64,000 nt of DNA, from NCBI GenBank assembly GCA_001695595.3, contig MBPM02000026.1:784968-848967 (forward strand), read 5' to 3'. This DNA comes from Plasmopara viticola. Lineage: Eukaryota > Oomycota > Peronosporomycetes > Peronosporales > Peronosporaceae. The notes under the pieces are model-generated. The model saw only the letters and a program-made list of their open reading frames with translations. It ran no database searches and had not been told where the DNA came from. Of the stretch, positions 1 through 11,100 are shown piece after piece (position 1 is the stretch's first letter; each line of letters starts with the position of its first letter). Both the position numbers and the translations under genes were made by a program.

Positions 1-3000
1 CCGCTGCAAGGGCACTTTGACTACGAAATTGCTAGTAGTGGCAGCAATTTCTCATGGTGGTTTTTAAGTGCTTAAGTCGACTGCTGATTTGATACAATGC
101 TTATCGCGCTGTAGGGTATGGCCTCTTTGGTTTGACCATGCGGCTTCTGTCGGCACTTACAAAATACTAAAATAGATGTTGGAGGAATGATGGGAAGTAA
201 AAAAAACAAGCCTGGAAAGTCAAAGTATACAAGCAACAAGCTATTTGTCGCATCACACAATTAACATTACGGATGCTGATCACAAGAAATTCACCTTTAT
301 CAAATTTTGTGCAGGTAGGGAATCAGTAACGTGAATGGCAAGCAAAAGCTCGCGAACCGTGTTGTATAGGCAGGTATTACTCTCATTGCTTATAAAGTAC
401 TATGATTGCTTCGTAGACCGAGGGACAGGTACGCTGCCTATGCGAAATCTCAACGATTTGAGCGAGATATTATATGCCAAGTTGTGGTCTCAGCACGTCT
501 GAGCCCAACTAAAAATGTTGTCTCATAAGGTAGTTGGGGCACGAGCTTAATTGTAATAAAAACACTCGTATGGGCTAACCCTAAAATGTTTTTGTGGAAG
601 TCGTGTTCTTCTGCTGATGAAGAACTGGTATGTACGTACTCGATTAGTCAATCGCAAGCATTACTAGGTATGAGTACAAAGTAGATAATTTGAGATGGTA
701 CTGATCGGATAACTCGAATCAAAGTTATTTTACTTTCCAGAAATATTATTTGACATGTTCTCACTTGTAATTTTAACACTGGTAAGCGAAGGTCTTTAAA
801 GCAACACACTGCGGTTCTCCTCGAGTACATTGGTGAACAACCTCACGGCTTCAAGGAACAATATTGCCTATTTGATTTTCATTTCATCCACACTGCTACT
901 TGGTACTGTCTGTTTTTTGCTTGGTTTATGCTGTAAAGGCTTTAGGAATTCGCAACAGCGGCACCATGTTTACATAAAAATGCATGGTATCGCTTGTGAC
1001 GTGTACGCATATTATTTGCCGTATAAAGGATTGCCGGCGCATCGCTGTGTAGAAACAGGATTTTTGCGCGCTGCATTTCCACCTATAAGACTTGGCCGTT
1101 TAGTGCGCGATATGAATCGTCTTCTTTACATACTGTATACATCTAAAAGAACTTTTTGTACCCTCAAAGACCGCATAGCCATCTATCCCCGCAACTGGTA
1201 GAGCATTCCAACACCAAGCAACCGCAACGGCGCTTTAGTGCCGTACACAGTATGTATTTGCGAAAGGGTTTAGCGGTAAATGTACTAAACGACCTAAGAA
1301 AGGTAACGAGCTCAGAGGTCAAATTGTACAGGAAGGTGGATCATTGTAAGACTAAAGTCCGTGCCGTTGTACTTCAAGAGGCTCGTCGTGTTGCTTAAAG
1401 GTGGTAATGTTAAAAGACATATTGTGGTCTAGTCTGACTCTAATATACAAGTAGGCCCACTTGAATGTCTTCAACTGGGGATGCTTGGAACTTTTTTCTA
1501 AAGCAAACCCGGCGGTAGTCTTGAAAATACAATGCCAAGCGAATTCAGCACGTCAGTTCATCCACTTAGAGTCAAGAGCCCTTGAACAGCAACAAGGTCT
1601 GCATGCTATCTCAATCTTTGGCTGGATCCATGTGATCCATCTTTAGATGCTCTAGCACCATTGCCATGTAGTAAGCCAGCTTACAGTTTTTTTTGCATAT
1701 CGGTGCTGACATTGAGCTATCGGTGCCCGATTAGCTACAGCCTAGGTCTACTATCAATCTGGGCAGCGCAGTAAAGGAAAAGCAGGGCGACTTATGTACC
1801 CACCCCGTCGTCTTCGAGCTTTTTAAGGCGTACTAAAGCCACACTGGGGGTTGTCGTCTTTGACTTGACCCTCTATTTTGTCCATACTGTTGGGAAGAAA
1901 CTAACACAGTCTTTGCCCGTCAAAATCGCTGTAGGCCTTTGTACGAGTCTGACGACAAAGTCAATACATTTTTAATCGTACCCCTGGTCGCTGCTTGTAA
2001 GTCTTTATCTCCTTAACGGATGAAGAATCACGCAAGTGTTAAATCGGAAAGTTCGTGATTTTTTTTCCTCTTCATCGTTCGATGGTAGAGGTAGGTTACC
2101 GAACAAAGCAAACGAATTTTGCATGCTGCCTCATACGGCATCCGAACAAAGCCTTTTTTGCCCGAGCGGCTCTTCTCAAGCGAACCAGATTTGACTCGAC
2201 GCCTGACGGCCAGGCGCAGGCTTCGGCGCAGAGATTGTCTTTAGCCTTACACACAATGGCCCGACAGTTTGGCAGCCTTCTTCTTTGCGTGAATGCTCAT
2301 CGTCATCATCAAACTGTCTTGTCGGGTAAAAGGCATAAGAGTGATGGCTGATACTCACCCTTTGATAATAAACATATTCCAAGTTTAAGTGGGTCATTAT
2401 ATAAACCCTAGCTTTTATAAATTTCCTGAAAATGGAGCAATTAAACAAACAATGGGCACCCCTAATATTAAAGGGTTTGCGAAAAGCATAAAATTTGCGC
2501 CAATTTTGCGATGGCAAAAGTGAAAAGATATATGCAAAGTAAATCTTTGTTGAATAAAGCTGTCTTTGACTGCATATCTCAATCCTTGAATGTAGGTTTA
2601 TTCAGTTGTCTGTTGGAAGTTCCCATATACTTCAGCAACTCCTCTGTGCAATGAGTCCCTCACTACGTGGCAATTCTTCGTATACAGCTCGTAGTATAGA
2701 TTACGGCGTTAAAATGAAAAGCTCACATTTTGACATATTGCTCTCGGCAAAAATTCTGCAGTTTGATACGGAAATAGCTTACGGGGGTAGAGTAAAGTGT
2801 CTCAATTCATTTTCAAATCACTGACTCGTGCCTCACAACATTACGATCGTAGGCGCGCGTTTCCTTACTGACCAATACGCTCCAATTATCGCGCCGCGTG
2901 ACAAAAGGGACCACGAGAAATCTGATTTTTGAGCTGATGGACAACGTCAGCTCGGTGCTATCTTTTCCACCAATCATATTCTACTACGTTTGCTGCCGTC

Positions 3001-3028
3001 TTCATCCCGCATTTCCGCATTCTCTACG
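1..3028. other. Gene-poor stretch, nothing recognised
   Basis: Only short, overlapping open frames are present. The longest, on the + strand at 830-1201, has one hydrophobic segment near its N-terminus. It overlaps another frame, has no recognisable domain and shows no splice structure that extends it. It may be decayed repeat sequence. I see no RNA gene and no convincing mobile-element termini here. Confidence 0.5.
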
Positions 3029-4413
3029 ATGGCGGTGTTTCACCTTTACTCGGCGCTAAATTTGTTGTGGATCCTATGCAACAGCGCATGCATCAACTTT
3101 CTCCAATTTTGTCTCTGGTCCCTCGTGCGACCATTTGACAAGCAGCTCTACCGTCGGCTGATGGGGTGCGTCCGTGGTCTTGTGATCACTTTTTTGTTGC
3201 TTTACAATGACCATCACTCTGTTATGACAGCTCCGTTGCACAATCTCTTTGGGTGGACGTGACATCCACTAGTTTCCCGTCGACCAAGCTCTCGGTCACT
3301 GGTGAATTGCCATCGGATCCGTCCAAACCCATAATTCTCATTGCAAATCATCAAGTGGATGCGGACTGGTGGTACATTTGGCAGGCTGCGCGCCATCAAA
3401 AGGCAGCAGGCAACATCAAAATTGTACTCAAGGATCAGCTCAAGTATTTGCCAGTCATTGGATGGGGCATGCGCCTTTTCGAGTTCCTTTTTCTTCGACG
3501 CCGTATTGACCAAGACGCTGAGCACATTAAGAAGTATATGGGTGAACTCATTGCCGATAAATTTCCTTTCTGGCTTGTGGTGTTTCCTGAAGGAACAACT
3601 ATTCATGATGAATACGTGACTAAGTCGCAGATGTTTGCAGCTCGAGAGAATCGTCCGAAACTGGAAAGAGTGTTGCTGCCACGTATAACAGGCATGCAGA
3701 TCATTCTGGACGCCGTGGCAGAGGCCAAGCCCGACGTCTACGACGTCACACTAGCTTTTCCTTCTTATTCAGGCGAAGTACCGACGTTTGACATGGGATA
3801 TGGACGTAAAATTGATACGGAAGTGCCGTCGATGAAGACATTGTTGGCAGGGAAACAGCCGTTGGGACGAGTAGCATTGCATTCTCAAAGATTCCAGTAT
3901 GATGACGTAGCCAAGGATTTACAGGGATTTCTGGATGCTCGCTGGAAGGAGAAGGAAGAGCGACTGAGCTATTATGTCGAGCATCAGCACTTTCCTGATG
4001 CGAAGACTAGTGTTGAGATTGATATTTCGGTAAGAAGGGCATTTGTATGATGATATTGATGGACGAAATTAATCTGGTGCTTGTTGCTCCTTTAGTCCTC
4101 ACTTGGAGCAGTTTTGAAACTGTGGCTGGGCATTATCTTGTCGTGTGTTGTGGTGCCTGTTGTCATGATTCTATTCTTTCCATGTAAGTGTCTTGCAAGT
4201 TTTTTGCACTCGACTAAGCTCATTGTGACTTTATTCTCGTCGTGTCTGGGCCTGTGCTTTGCAGTGTACTTCATTTGGGTCGTCTACTGTTTTGTGTACT
4301 CCATTTATGACCGTACGACGAATTTCTGGTGGCCTTATATCTTCAATTTGTTAATGGAGCGCGCTGCAAAAACTCACGATCACTTCAAGCGTCAGCAGGC
4401 CAAATATCGCTAG
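3029..4413 (+). CDS. Lysophospholipid acyltransferase (AGPAT/LCLAT1-like, PlsC domain), one run-length frameshift
   Basis: Likely transfers an acyl chain from acyl-CoA to a lysophospholipid such as lysophosphatidate at the ER membrane. Two hydrophobic segments follow the ATG at 3029. The PlsC block I motif is NHQVDADWWY (about 3343-3372) and block III is FPEGTT (about 3583-3600). A C-terminal pair of membrane segments lies in the last exon. A 66-bp intron (4030-4095, gtaaga..tttag) joins in phase 0, giving ISS then LGAVLKL. The N-terminal frame (through LHNLFG) and the catalytic frame (VDVTST onward) differ by one base at the GGG run 3251-3253. One extra G would join them cleanly. The NHxxxDW spacing and C-terminal hydrophobic region fit the LCLAT1/AGPAT3-5 branch; the exact substrate is not known. 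An unrecognised intron near 3210-3250 is the alternative to a frameshift. The gene converges on the EF-hand gene. Confidence 0.85.
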
Positions 4414-4609
4414 AGCGCTAGAGAAAGCTTCCTGCAAAAAGAACTTGGGTACCTGGTTTTGCTTTTTTTGAAACTTGAATTACTTATGTTTAAATTGAGA
4501 ATTTTACATCACTAGCTTGAAAAGTGTGACAAATGAGCTACGCTTAGTATCTTCTTATCATAATTCTTATCATAACATAGGTTTTTGGAGCGCGCAATGG
4601 CAGTAAAAC

Positions 4610-5559
4610 TCACTCGTCCTCCTCATCCGACCCAGCCCAACGCTGAAACGTAAGTACAAATTCCTGAAACGTTATGGTACCGTCTTGATCAATGTCCAGC
4701 TCTTTAAGTCGCTCCTCGCGTATGGCCTTTGACGTAAAGCTACTGTTCATGCGCTCAAGACGCCGAGGGGAATTAGGACCTGTCGGATTTTGACGCATTT
4801 GATCAAGTACCTCACTTGTCTGAATGGTGCCACTGGCGTCGTTGTCGAAAAGCAGGTACGCGCTCACCATAAGGTCTAGTGCTTTGGTTATGAGTTTTGA
4901 CGCTTTTATTTGATCAGCTTGCTGTTCACTGATAGGTGTCACTAGCGTCACGTTCTCGGAAGTATTTACAGGCGAATCTTTACTAGAGTCACATGTTGTA
5001 ATAAGCCCCATCAAGTGTGCGATGGCCAGTGAAACTACAAATTCGTTCTGGCTGAGCAAATTATCTCGTATCATGTCCGACTCGTAGAAGATCTCTAACA
5101 AATCGTACTCTTTAATGTGGACTCCCAAAGCATGAAGTGCCGCCTTCAGTCCTTCGAAATCAAGTCCAACCCTTTCACCCTGTGATCAGTCAGTCCGTAA
5201 CACAGGAAACACAGATACTTCAAGAGTCAAAGAGAACTCACGCTTGCAAACTGTCGATAGATGCTGCGAAGAGTGACAAACGCATCTCGCACCACCGCAA
5301 ATTGGAGAACGATGCGCTCAAAGTGGGCATTTCGACGATTTTTGGGATCTGCACGTCGTGTGAGGTTAAGTAGACGTAAAGTAGCAACGATGCGGGCATC
5401 GATTGAAGTGGGCAACTTGGTGGAGTCACTACAAACGTCGCTTGTTGAATCCGTATCATTTTTGTTTTCAGACAAGTGAATGCTGGTAGTGTGAATGGAT
5501 CTGTCGACGTCGGGATTATTCGTCCTCCTCGTTAAAGCTGTAGACGCACCCCCACCCAT
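4610..5559 (-). CDS. EF-hand calcium-binding protein, probably N-myristoylated
   Basis: Two exons, 5559-5242 and 5179-4610, are joined across a 62-bp intron (5180-5241, gtgagt..cacag) in phase 0, giving QFAS then GERVGLDF; 295 residues. The C-terminal half has two good EF-hand loops, DNDASGTIQTSE and DIDQDGTITFQE. A preceding segment (SGERVGLDFEGLKAAL and following) looks like a degenerate EF-hand pair. Translation from 5559 begins MGGGAST, a typical N-myristoylation start. An upstream in-frame ATG at 5601 would add 14 residues and remove that signal, so 5559 is preferred. The likely role is a calcium sensor at a membrane; no partner can be inferred. The C-terminus is acidic (GSDEEDE). Confidence 0.8.
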
Positions 5560-6255
5560 GATAATCGAAAAGTCGAGCTTGAAGTTTATCAAATGGATCA
5601 TATTTTAAGCCTCGAAGCCTGAGCGGAAATAGACGCTGCTTTTTTGACGATTTATTCCGGACGGCTAATTATTCCAAAATGCAATACTATAAATGAACGC
5701 AAACTATCGTGAGTATCACCCAAAACGAACACCTTGCACAGAAGAGGCGCTATGTGTGATATTCCGGTGAACGACGCTCTATTTCTGGTCTTAAGAAGAT
5801 CGAGGAATACAATGTTGCAAACTCGAATAGCGATTATCGCAACTATGGATGAGCCTTCTAAATATCTTATTATTCTGGCTTCACTGATGAAAATAGCATA
5901 TGATCCACCATTAATTTATGACAAGAAAAGCTCGTAAATTATATCCAGTAGGGATGAGTCATCCATAACTCTTGTGACTTTAAGCCGGTTCATCGTAACG
6001 GTGACCGGCTGAGCTGACAGTCGGCCGAGCGGCCATGAAGAGATAAGATCTAATCACTTTGCACCTAATTGTCCATCTACACCAAGCAGCCTCTATGCCC
6101 AAAGTTTGCGCTTGTGTCTTGAGTGTCGAATAGCTTGGCGTGAAAGGAACAATAATCAGAACAAAATATGAATATTTCGCTTATATTAGATAAAGAAGAT
6201 TTTATAAATATAAACTGGAATTTGAAAGATAGCCCACTGCATAAGTGAAATAGAC
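5560..6255. other. Intergenic, nothing recognised
   Basis: AT-rich sequence upstream of the EF-hand gene. Short open frames only. It presumably contains that gene's promoter, but I see no distinct element. Confidence 0.4.
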
Positions 6256-7416
6256 GTCACACACTATGTAATGTAATGCAATGTATTACGTTATCGCGTT
6301 GCCAAGTTATGCACGTGCTAGGCTCAGTCTGGCTAGTCCACGGCATAGAGTGGTGTCCGCATACGTCGGGTCTCGTTCGGCGGGCAGTGCATCCAGCACC
6401 GAGGTCGTGAGGGTCTTCCATTTCTTTCGGTCTTGTGCAAGGGTACGAAGCACTTCGAGGTCTTGTGCTGTCCGGAGTCGAAAGCCGGAGCCACAGGAAA
6501 CAAGGTTGTGGTCGAGTGTTGAGGGGAGCGTGGTGCGGGGACGTTCGCGCCATTTTGCTGCGGTGGAGAAGAAGTAGGCACGCATTTGGAGGTTAGCTGA
6601 AATGTCGGGATTGCGGCGAAGTACATGGCCAAACAGGCACTAGCGAGCTTGTGTCAGTCGTAGTCTCAGCGGCCGCTCATCACAGAGGTCGTAGAGTCTT
6701 GCATTCGAAATGTGTCGGGGGTCGCGATAGCCAAGAGCGTAGCGAAGCTGGCGGCGATGGAAACTCTCGAGGCCGTGGAGCTCTGACTTGGTAAGAGCCC
6801 AGGTGGCGCAGTTGTACAGCAGAATTAGTAGAACGTAGGTGTTGTACAGTCGAATGCGGGTTTTGGGTGAGATGAGCGTGGGACGGAGCCAGACGGACCA
6901 GAGGCGGTGGAGCGCGAGGGTGGCCAGGGACTTGCGTCGGGATAGATCTTCAATATCGCCGAGGAGTGTTCCGAGCTTCTTAGTGTGGCGCCAGGTTTCT
7001 ACTCGGGCTCGGGCGTGTCGAGTGGCGCCTGACGGGTTGCAGTGGCGTCGAATTTCGGTGACTTCGGTCTTGGCTCCTTTTTTTTTCAACAATGCGGTGC
7101 TCACCTCTATCGTAGATCTTGGTTCTCGGAGGCCAAGGATATCGACGCGGTAGCGCCGGAGATCTTCGGGAAGTGTTTCGTGCTTCTTGCGCTCCGAACC
7201 TAGAGAATTCACAGCAAACGAGCCAATCCGGATTCGGGGCGCGGTTAAGGGCGTGGAAGGGGGTCTGGCCTGGTGCTGGAGACCGTCGCGTCGAGGGTGA
7301 GACTCGTTAGAGACCTGCAGATGCCCGAGAGCACCTGCCCGAAGAGCGCGAGCATTTAGCCTCCGCGCTTGGAAGGAGGGCGTCACCCCAACCTTTTCCA
7401 ACAGGTCACACACTAT
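6256..7416 (-). mobile_element. LINE-derived, internally deleted element, long class, copy A
   Basis: The element body is 6268-7404, read on the minus strand, about 1.14 kb. It is flanked by a perfect 12-bp target-site duplication GTCACACACTAT (6256-6267 and 7405-7416). The 5' end starts with the family signature GGAAAAGGTTGGGGTGACG. The 3' end finishes CGTAATACATTGCATTAC, a pentamer-type tail. Translation shows the start of an APE endonuclease (IGSFAVNSLGS, VDILGL). It then joins directly to the C-terminal part of a non-LTR reverse transcriptase (RIRLYNTYVLLILLYN, HRRQLRYALGYR). The endonuclease core and all catalytic RT motifs are missing, so the copy is non-autonomous. Several frameshifts break the remaining reading frame. 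Confidence 0.88.
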
Positions 7417-7455
7417 ATAGTTATGTATTTTGTGAGCAAACACCAAACATTCTAC

Positions 7456-8155
7456 CTAGTACACATGCTGGGATGATTTTTTGCCTACGGAACGTCGTTC
7501 AAAACACCCCGAAACATCTGATTTTGACATTGACATTGACATTGACGACGACATCAGCGTCCTCTCCACTTTGTAAAATTTCACGTCCAACGTGCATAGA
7601 CTACTAGTAAACACCACACGTTTGAAGCGCAAGCGATGATGTACTGAATATTTTGGAGGGACTTTGTATGTCCATCGTAGTCGCGAAGTCCATGCTGGCG
7701 GCAATGTGTACGGCTTTGTGCCTAGCCTCAGCTCAGCTAGGACTTTGTTGCGCTGCTCTTCTGTAAATTTGCGGTCTGCAGGGTGTACCGATACATCCTC
7801 TAATGGGTCGTGGTTGTGTTCTGCATTTTTGACTTCCACAGCCCATTCGTTGAAGAGGTTTTCCGGACGATGTTGCGCACAAACAGGCAATTGCTGCCGA
7901 TGCAACTTTGTGCGCCTGCGCAAGGCACTGTCAGCACAGGCAGCTTACAATATGAGCAGATACGCTCAATGGTGTTACCTCCACCTTGTCCTCGGTATGC
8001 ATGACATGTCGCGTGCGTTCGATCGCGAGAATGAACTTTCGAGCCGCAAGATGTGCATACACCGCTTTGCGAGCGTCCTCTTGGGAGGCAAAGAAACCAT
8101 CAGCAAGAGTTTGAAGTCCGTCCATGGTGATGCAAGGCGTCATGGAATATAGCAA
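7456..8155 (-). pseudogene. Remnant of a MULE/FAR1-like transposase N-terminus
   Basis: Two adjacent minus-strand frames, 8155-7931 and 7923-7456, look like one broken coding region. The first has the pattern of a FAR1/MULE N-terminal domain (GFFASQEDARKAVYAHLAAR). The second has WAVEVKNAEHNHDPLEDVS, the W-x-V..HNH end of such a zinc-binding domain, followed by HPADRKFTEEQ. The catalytic DDE transposase region is absent. A short GACATT repeat lies near 7521-7545. The LINE-derived copy A was inserted just downstream. The family call rests on pattern only; a host gene with a FLYWCH-like domain is the alternative. Confidence 0.4.
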
Positions 8156-11100
8156 AGATGCGTGTTTTTGGTAGCGAGAAAACGAGGTAAGTTACATATG
8201 AAATGGAGAAGTATCCGAAAATTGATATCACGACTGAGAATTATCCTTGTAGCCAATCAGAAGCAGGACAGCCAATCAATTTGACCCAACAAATTTTTTT
8301 TGGGCCAAATAGCGAAATCGGTGGGCCGTCTAATCCCTATAAATTAAGCTCAAATATTGATTCAAGTTTTCTTTAAATGTCGAAAAGGTGAAGAATTTGT
8401 TGCAAAGGAACAAAGTGAAGCTCAAACAAAGTGGAGCTTAATGTAGAGCGGGCTCGGAGAAACAAAACAGCGATCACTGTCGAAAATTAAATTCTGACTT
8501 TGGCATTGTTGCCTACGATGAATAATTGCACTAATGCCTTTGAGATGGCGTCAGCTTTGTATGTCTGGCGAACGCGTTCGTTTATAAAATTTACAACCCC
8601 GCTGATATATCTCTGTGCCAAAGCGCAAATTATGCTGCCTATTAGGTTAATCCAAGTCTTCTGTGAAAACAAAATTTTTATATGTCCTTATAAGAGGTTA
8701 TCACATCCAAGAGCACAACCTCCAAAAATTTGCCGGCTTTCAACATTCGACAGCTTTGGGCACTTTGAAATTTAGAAATTCGACATCTCTGGTAATGCTT
8801 AATGCAGCTAGATCTGCCGTTAGTCAATATGCTAATTATTTCTCAGACACTCTTTTGATAAGCACGAAATCAAATGTTTATCGCATACCCGCTCTCTTCT
8901 GGAGAGCTATGTCACCCACTCTTGGTGAATTTTGCTACTAATTTGAAGACTTTGTGCCTTGCAGACCCAATCTGAATGCTAGTGCAACTTCGCCACCCGC
9001 AGCTGGTGACGTCAATATCCACCCGCGGCGCTATACGAACACAATTAGCACATTTTCCATAGCGGCTTTGGCAGGCGATGCTGCCAACGGAATTAGGCTG
9101 TTCATGTCAAAAACATTGTCACGTCTTCATGAGGGGAATTACCAGTACCAAAGATGGATCCCGTTAAGCCTCCAGGCTTTCATTTGAGAAGCTTGAACCA
9201 CATCAGCAATAGGAAGGTGATTTGTCGAAGCTCTGCTGCGCGGGGTTGAGCGTTCAGCACGTATGTACATGCCTCTCCAACCAATCCAATACTCTTGTTT
9301 ATATTAATCCACGGCATGCACGAATGTAAATTATGTTTGTTCATCTCACGACTAAGACACGACACTGTGCTGACAAAATCCTCGAAATTCACAACAGAGT
9401 ATATTTTAATCCTAGAGACATCCAAATTTTGTCCAAGACCAAAATGAATTTAATTTGGTTTCATAAATCAATCTACTTCGGCTGACTGCAATTGTTTGCT
9501 CGCTTATAAAACGTTTCGACGGACAAAGTCGACTTAAAAACATAACTTTTCTCACAGCCGTGTTTCTTTGCGCGTACAGTCAGCTATCTCTATCTCGCTC
9601 GAGAATTTTAATATAATAGTTGCAGAATTTCATCGTGTGTAGTAATGACTCCCCCCATTCTACCGGCGACAAGCTATTATTGGTTTAAAAACAAAAAAAG
9701 TCATTGCTGGCCTCCTCCACAGCAGACACGGGTCATTTGCTCTTGCGCTCAACAATTTAAGTGGCAAATGCTTTTTTAACTGGCAGCGCTCAAATCTGTT
9801 TGGCTGGACTAGAGTAAGTGGACCTACAGATACCACACCTTGTGACCATGGAAGCGAGAAACCGCCGACTTCGGGCATTTTAAAAAAACGAGCCTGTATT
9901 TCGCTGCATTTCTCGTGAAGCTTATTTGCATTGCCTTTTCACCCCATGCTACCTGAAATACTAACGGTCGAGCGCAAGGTAGGCCTGCTCTAAGGACAAA
10001 GACACCTTGACGTTTTATGAGTGTGGGGTTTTAGCAATGGAGGCCGTAAGTGGAAATGCAATGTACACCTTGTTGTATCCTTTCATGACCGCTTTATGTG
10101 CATTACAAATTCCCACGTCAGAAAAAAAAGTTTCGATTTTTATCGAGCGAAGTGAAATCAGATTTCATCGGCGATGAAACTTAATTTTATTTCGCTTGTC
10201 CCACCACAGTAGAGAACTCTGCTAGTGACTTCAAAAACGCTGACAAGGTGTTAAAGCGTTTTTTGCTTGTAGAGGTCGAGCGCCGTGACTCTTTCTCGCT
10301 GCTTGGCAATAGAAAGAGCAAAACATCCCGCCACTTTCTCGGACAAATAATGTTCAGGAGTCTCCTTCAGCAGCGCAAAATGTGCGTACGGTAGATTCTG
10401 GGAGGTTAAGGGATCCATCCCAGAACATTTATGAGGATTTCGATAAGTAGTCTTCCCGCGTAGGTGCATCTAAGTTTAACAGATGTGATGAAGCCACATA
10501 GCACCTTGTGTACAGTATGCGTGCAAAAAGATGAAAGCGAGAGACTTATCATAACGTTGAGCTCAAGGGATCAAAGTGTGCAATTTCATGCAGAGTAAAG
10601 TTCGAACTTTCAATGAAGTGTAGCTGTATATCCACATTCGAATTCCAGTTTCTATGTTACGACCATATTCGTTGTCGCAATTATGGCTAGAATTTTGTAC
10701 CAACAGAGATATCTACTTATGCGTCTCAGTTCATCAACACAGTGACGGGTTGAAGGAGACATTAGTGTTTTGACCTAATTTCTACGGGAGACCAGCTTTA
10801 TCACAAAGCTTGGCTATTTGTTTTGACCCATTGCAGCTCGAGTAATTCATCGCTCAGTCAGATTAAACAGAGATTTGTTCAATCTAAAGCCTCTTGATGA
10901 AATCTTGATCATATTGCTGGCAAGCGGCAAATATCAATATAGATCATGCTACTGATGCAGACGGGTGTACGAGAAAGTTGCGGTTTGACTTCGCGTATCA
11001 GCAATTCTCGGATGTCTCAAGCGTGTAATCTACCTCACTTCGGTGCTGCAATTATCACAATGTAGAAACTATACTTACTAAATAAGGAACATTGTACGAT

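Noticed and set aside
830..1201. Frame with an N-terminal hydrophobic segment as possible secreted effector
   Set aside because: The hydrophobic segment is preceded by many polar residues, no RxLR/EER motif follows, and another frame overlaps it.
7521..7545. GACATT repeats as a CRISPR or regulatory array
   Set aside because: Only about three hexamer units; a simple microsatellite in a eukaryotic genome.
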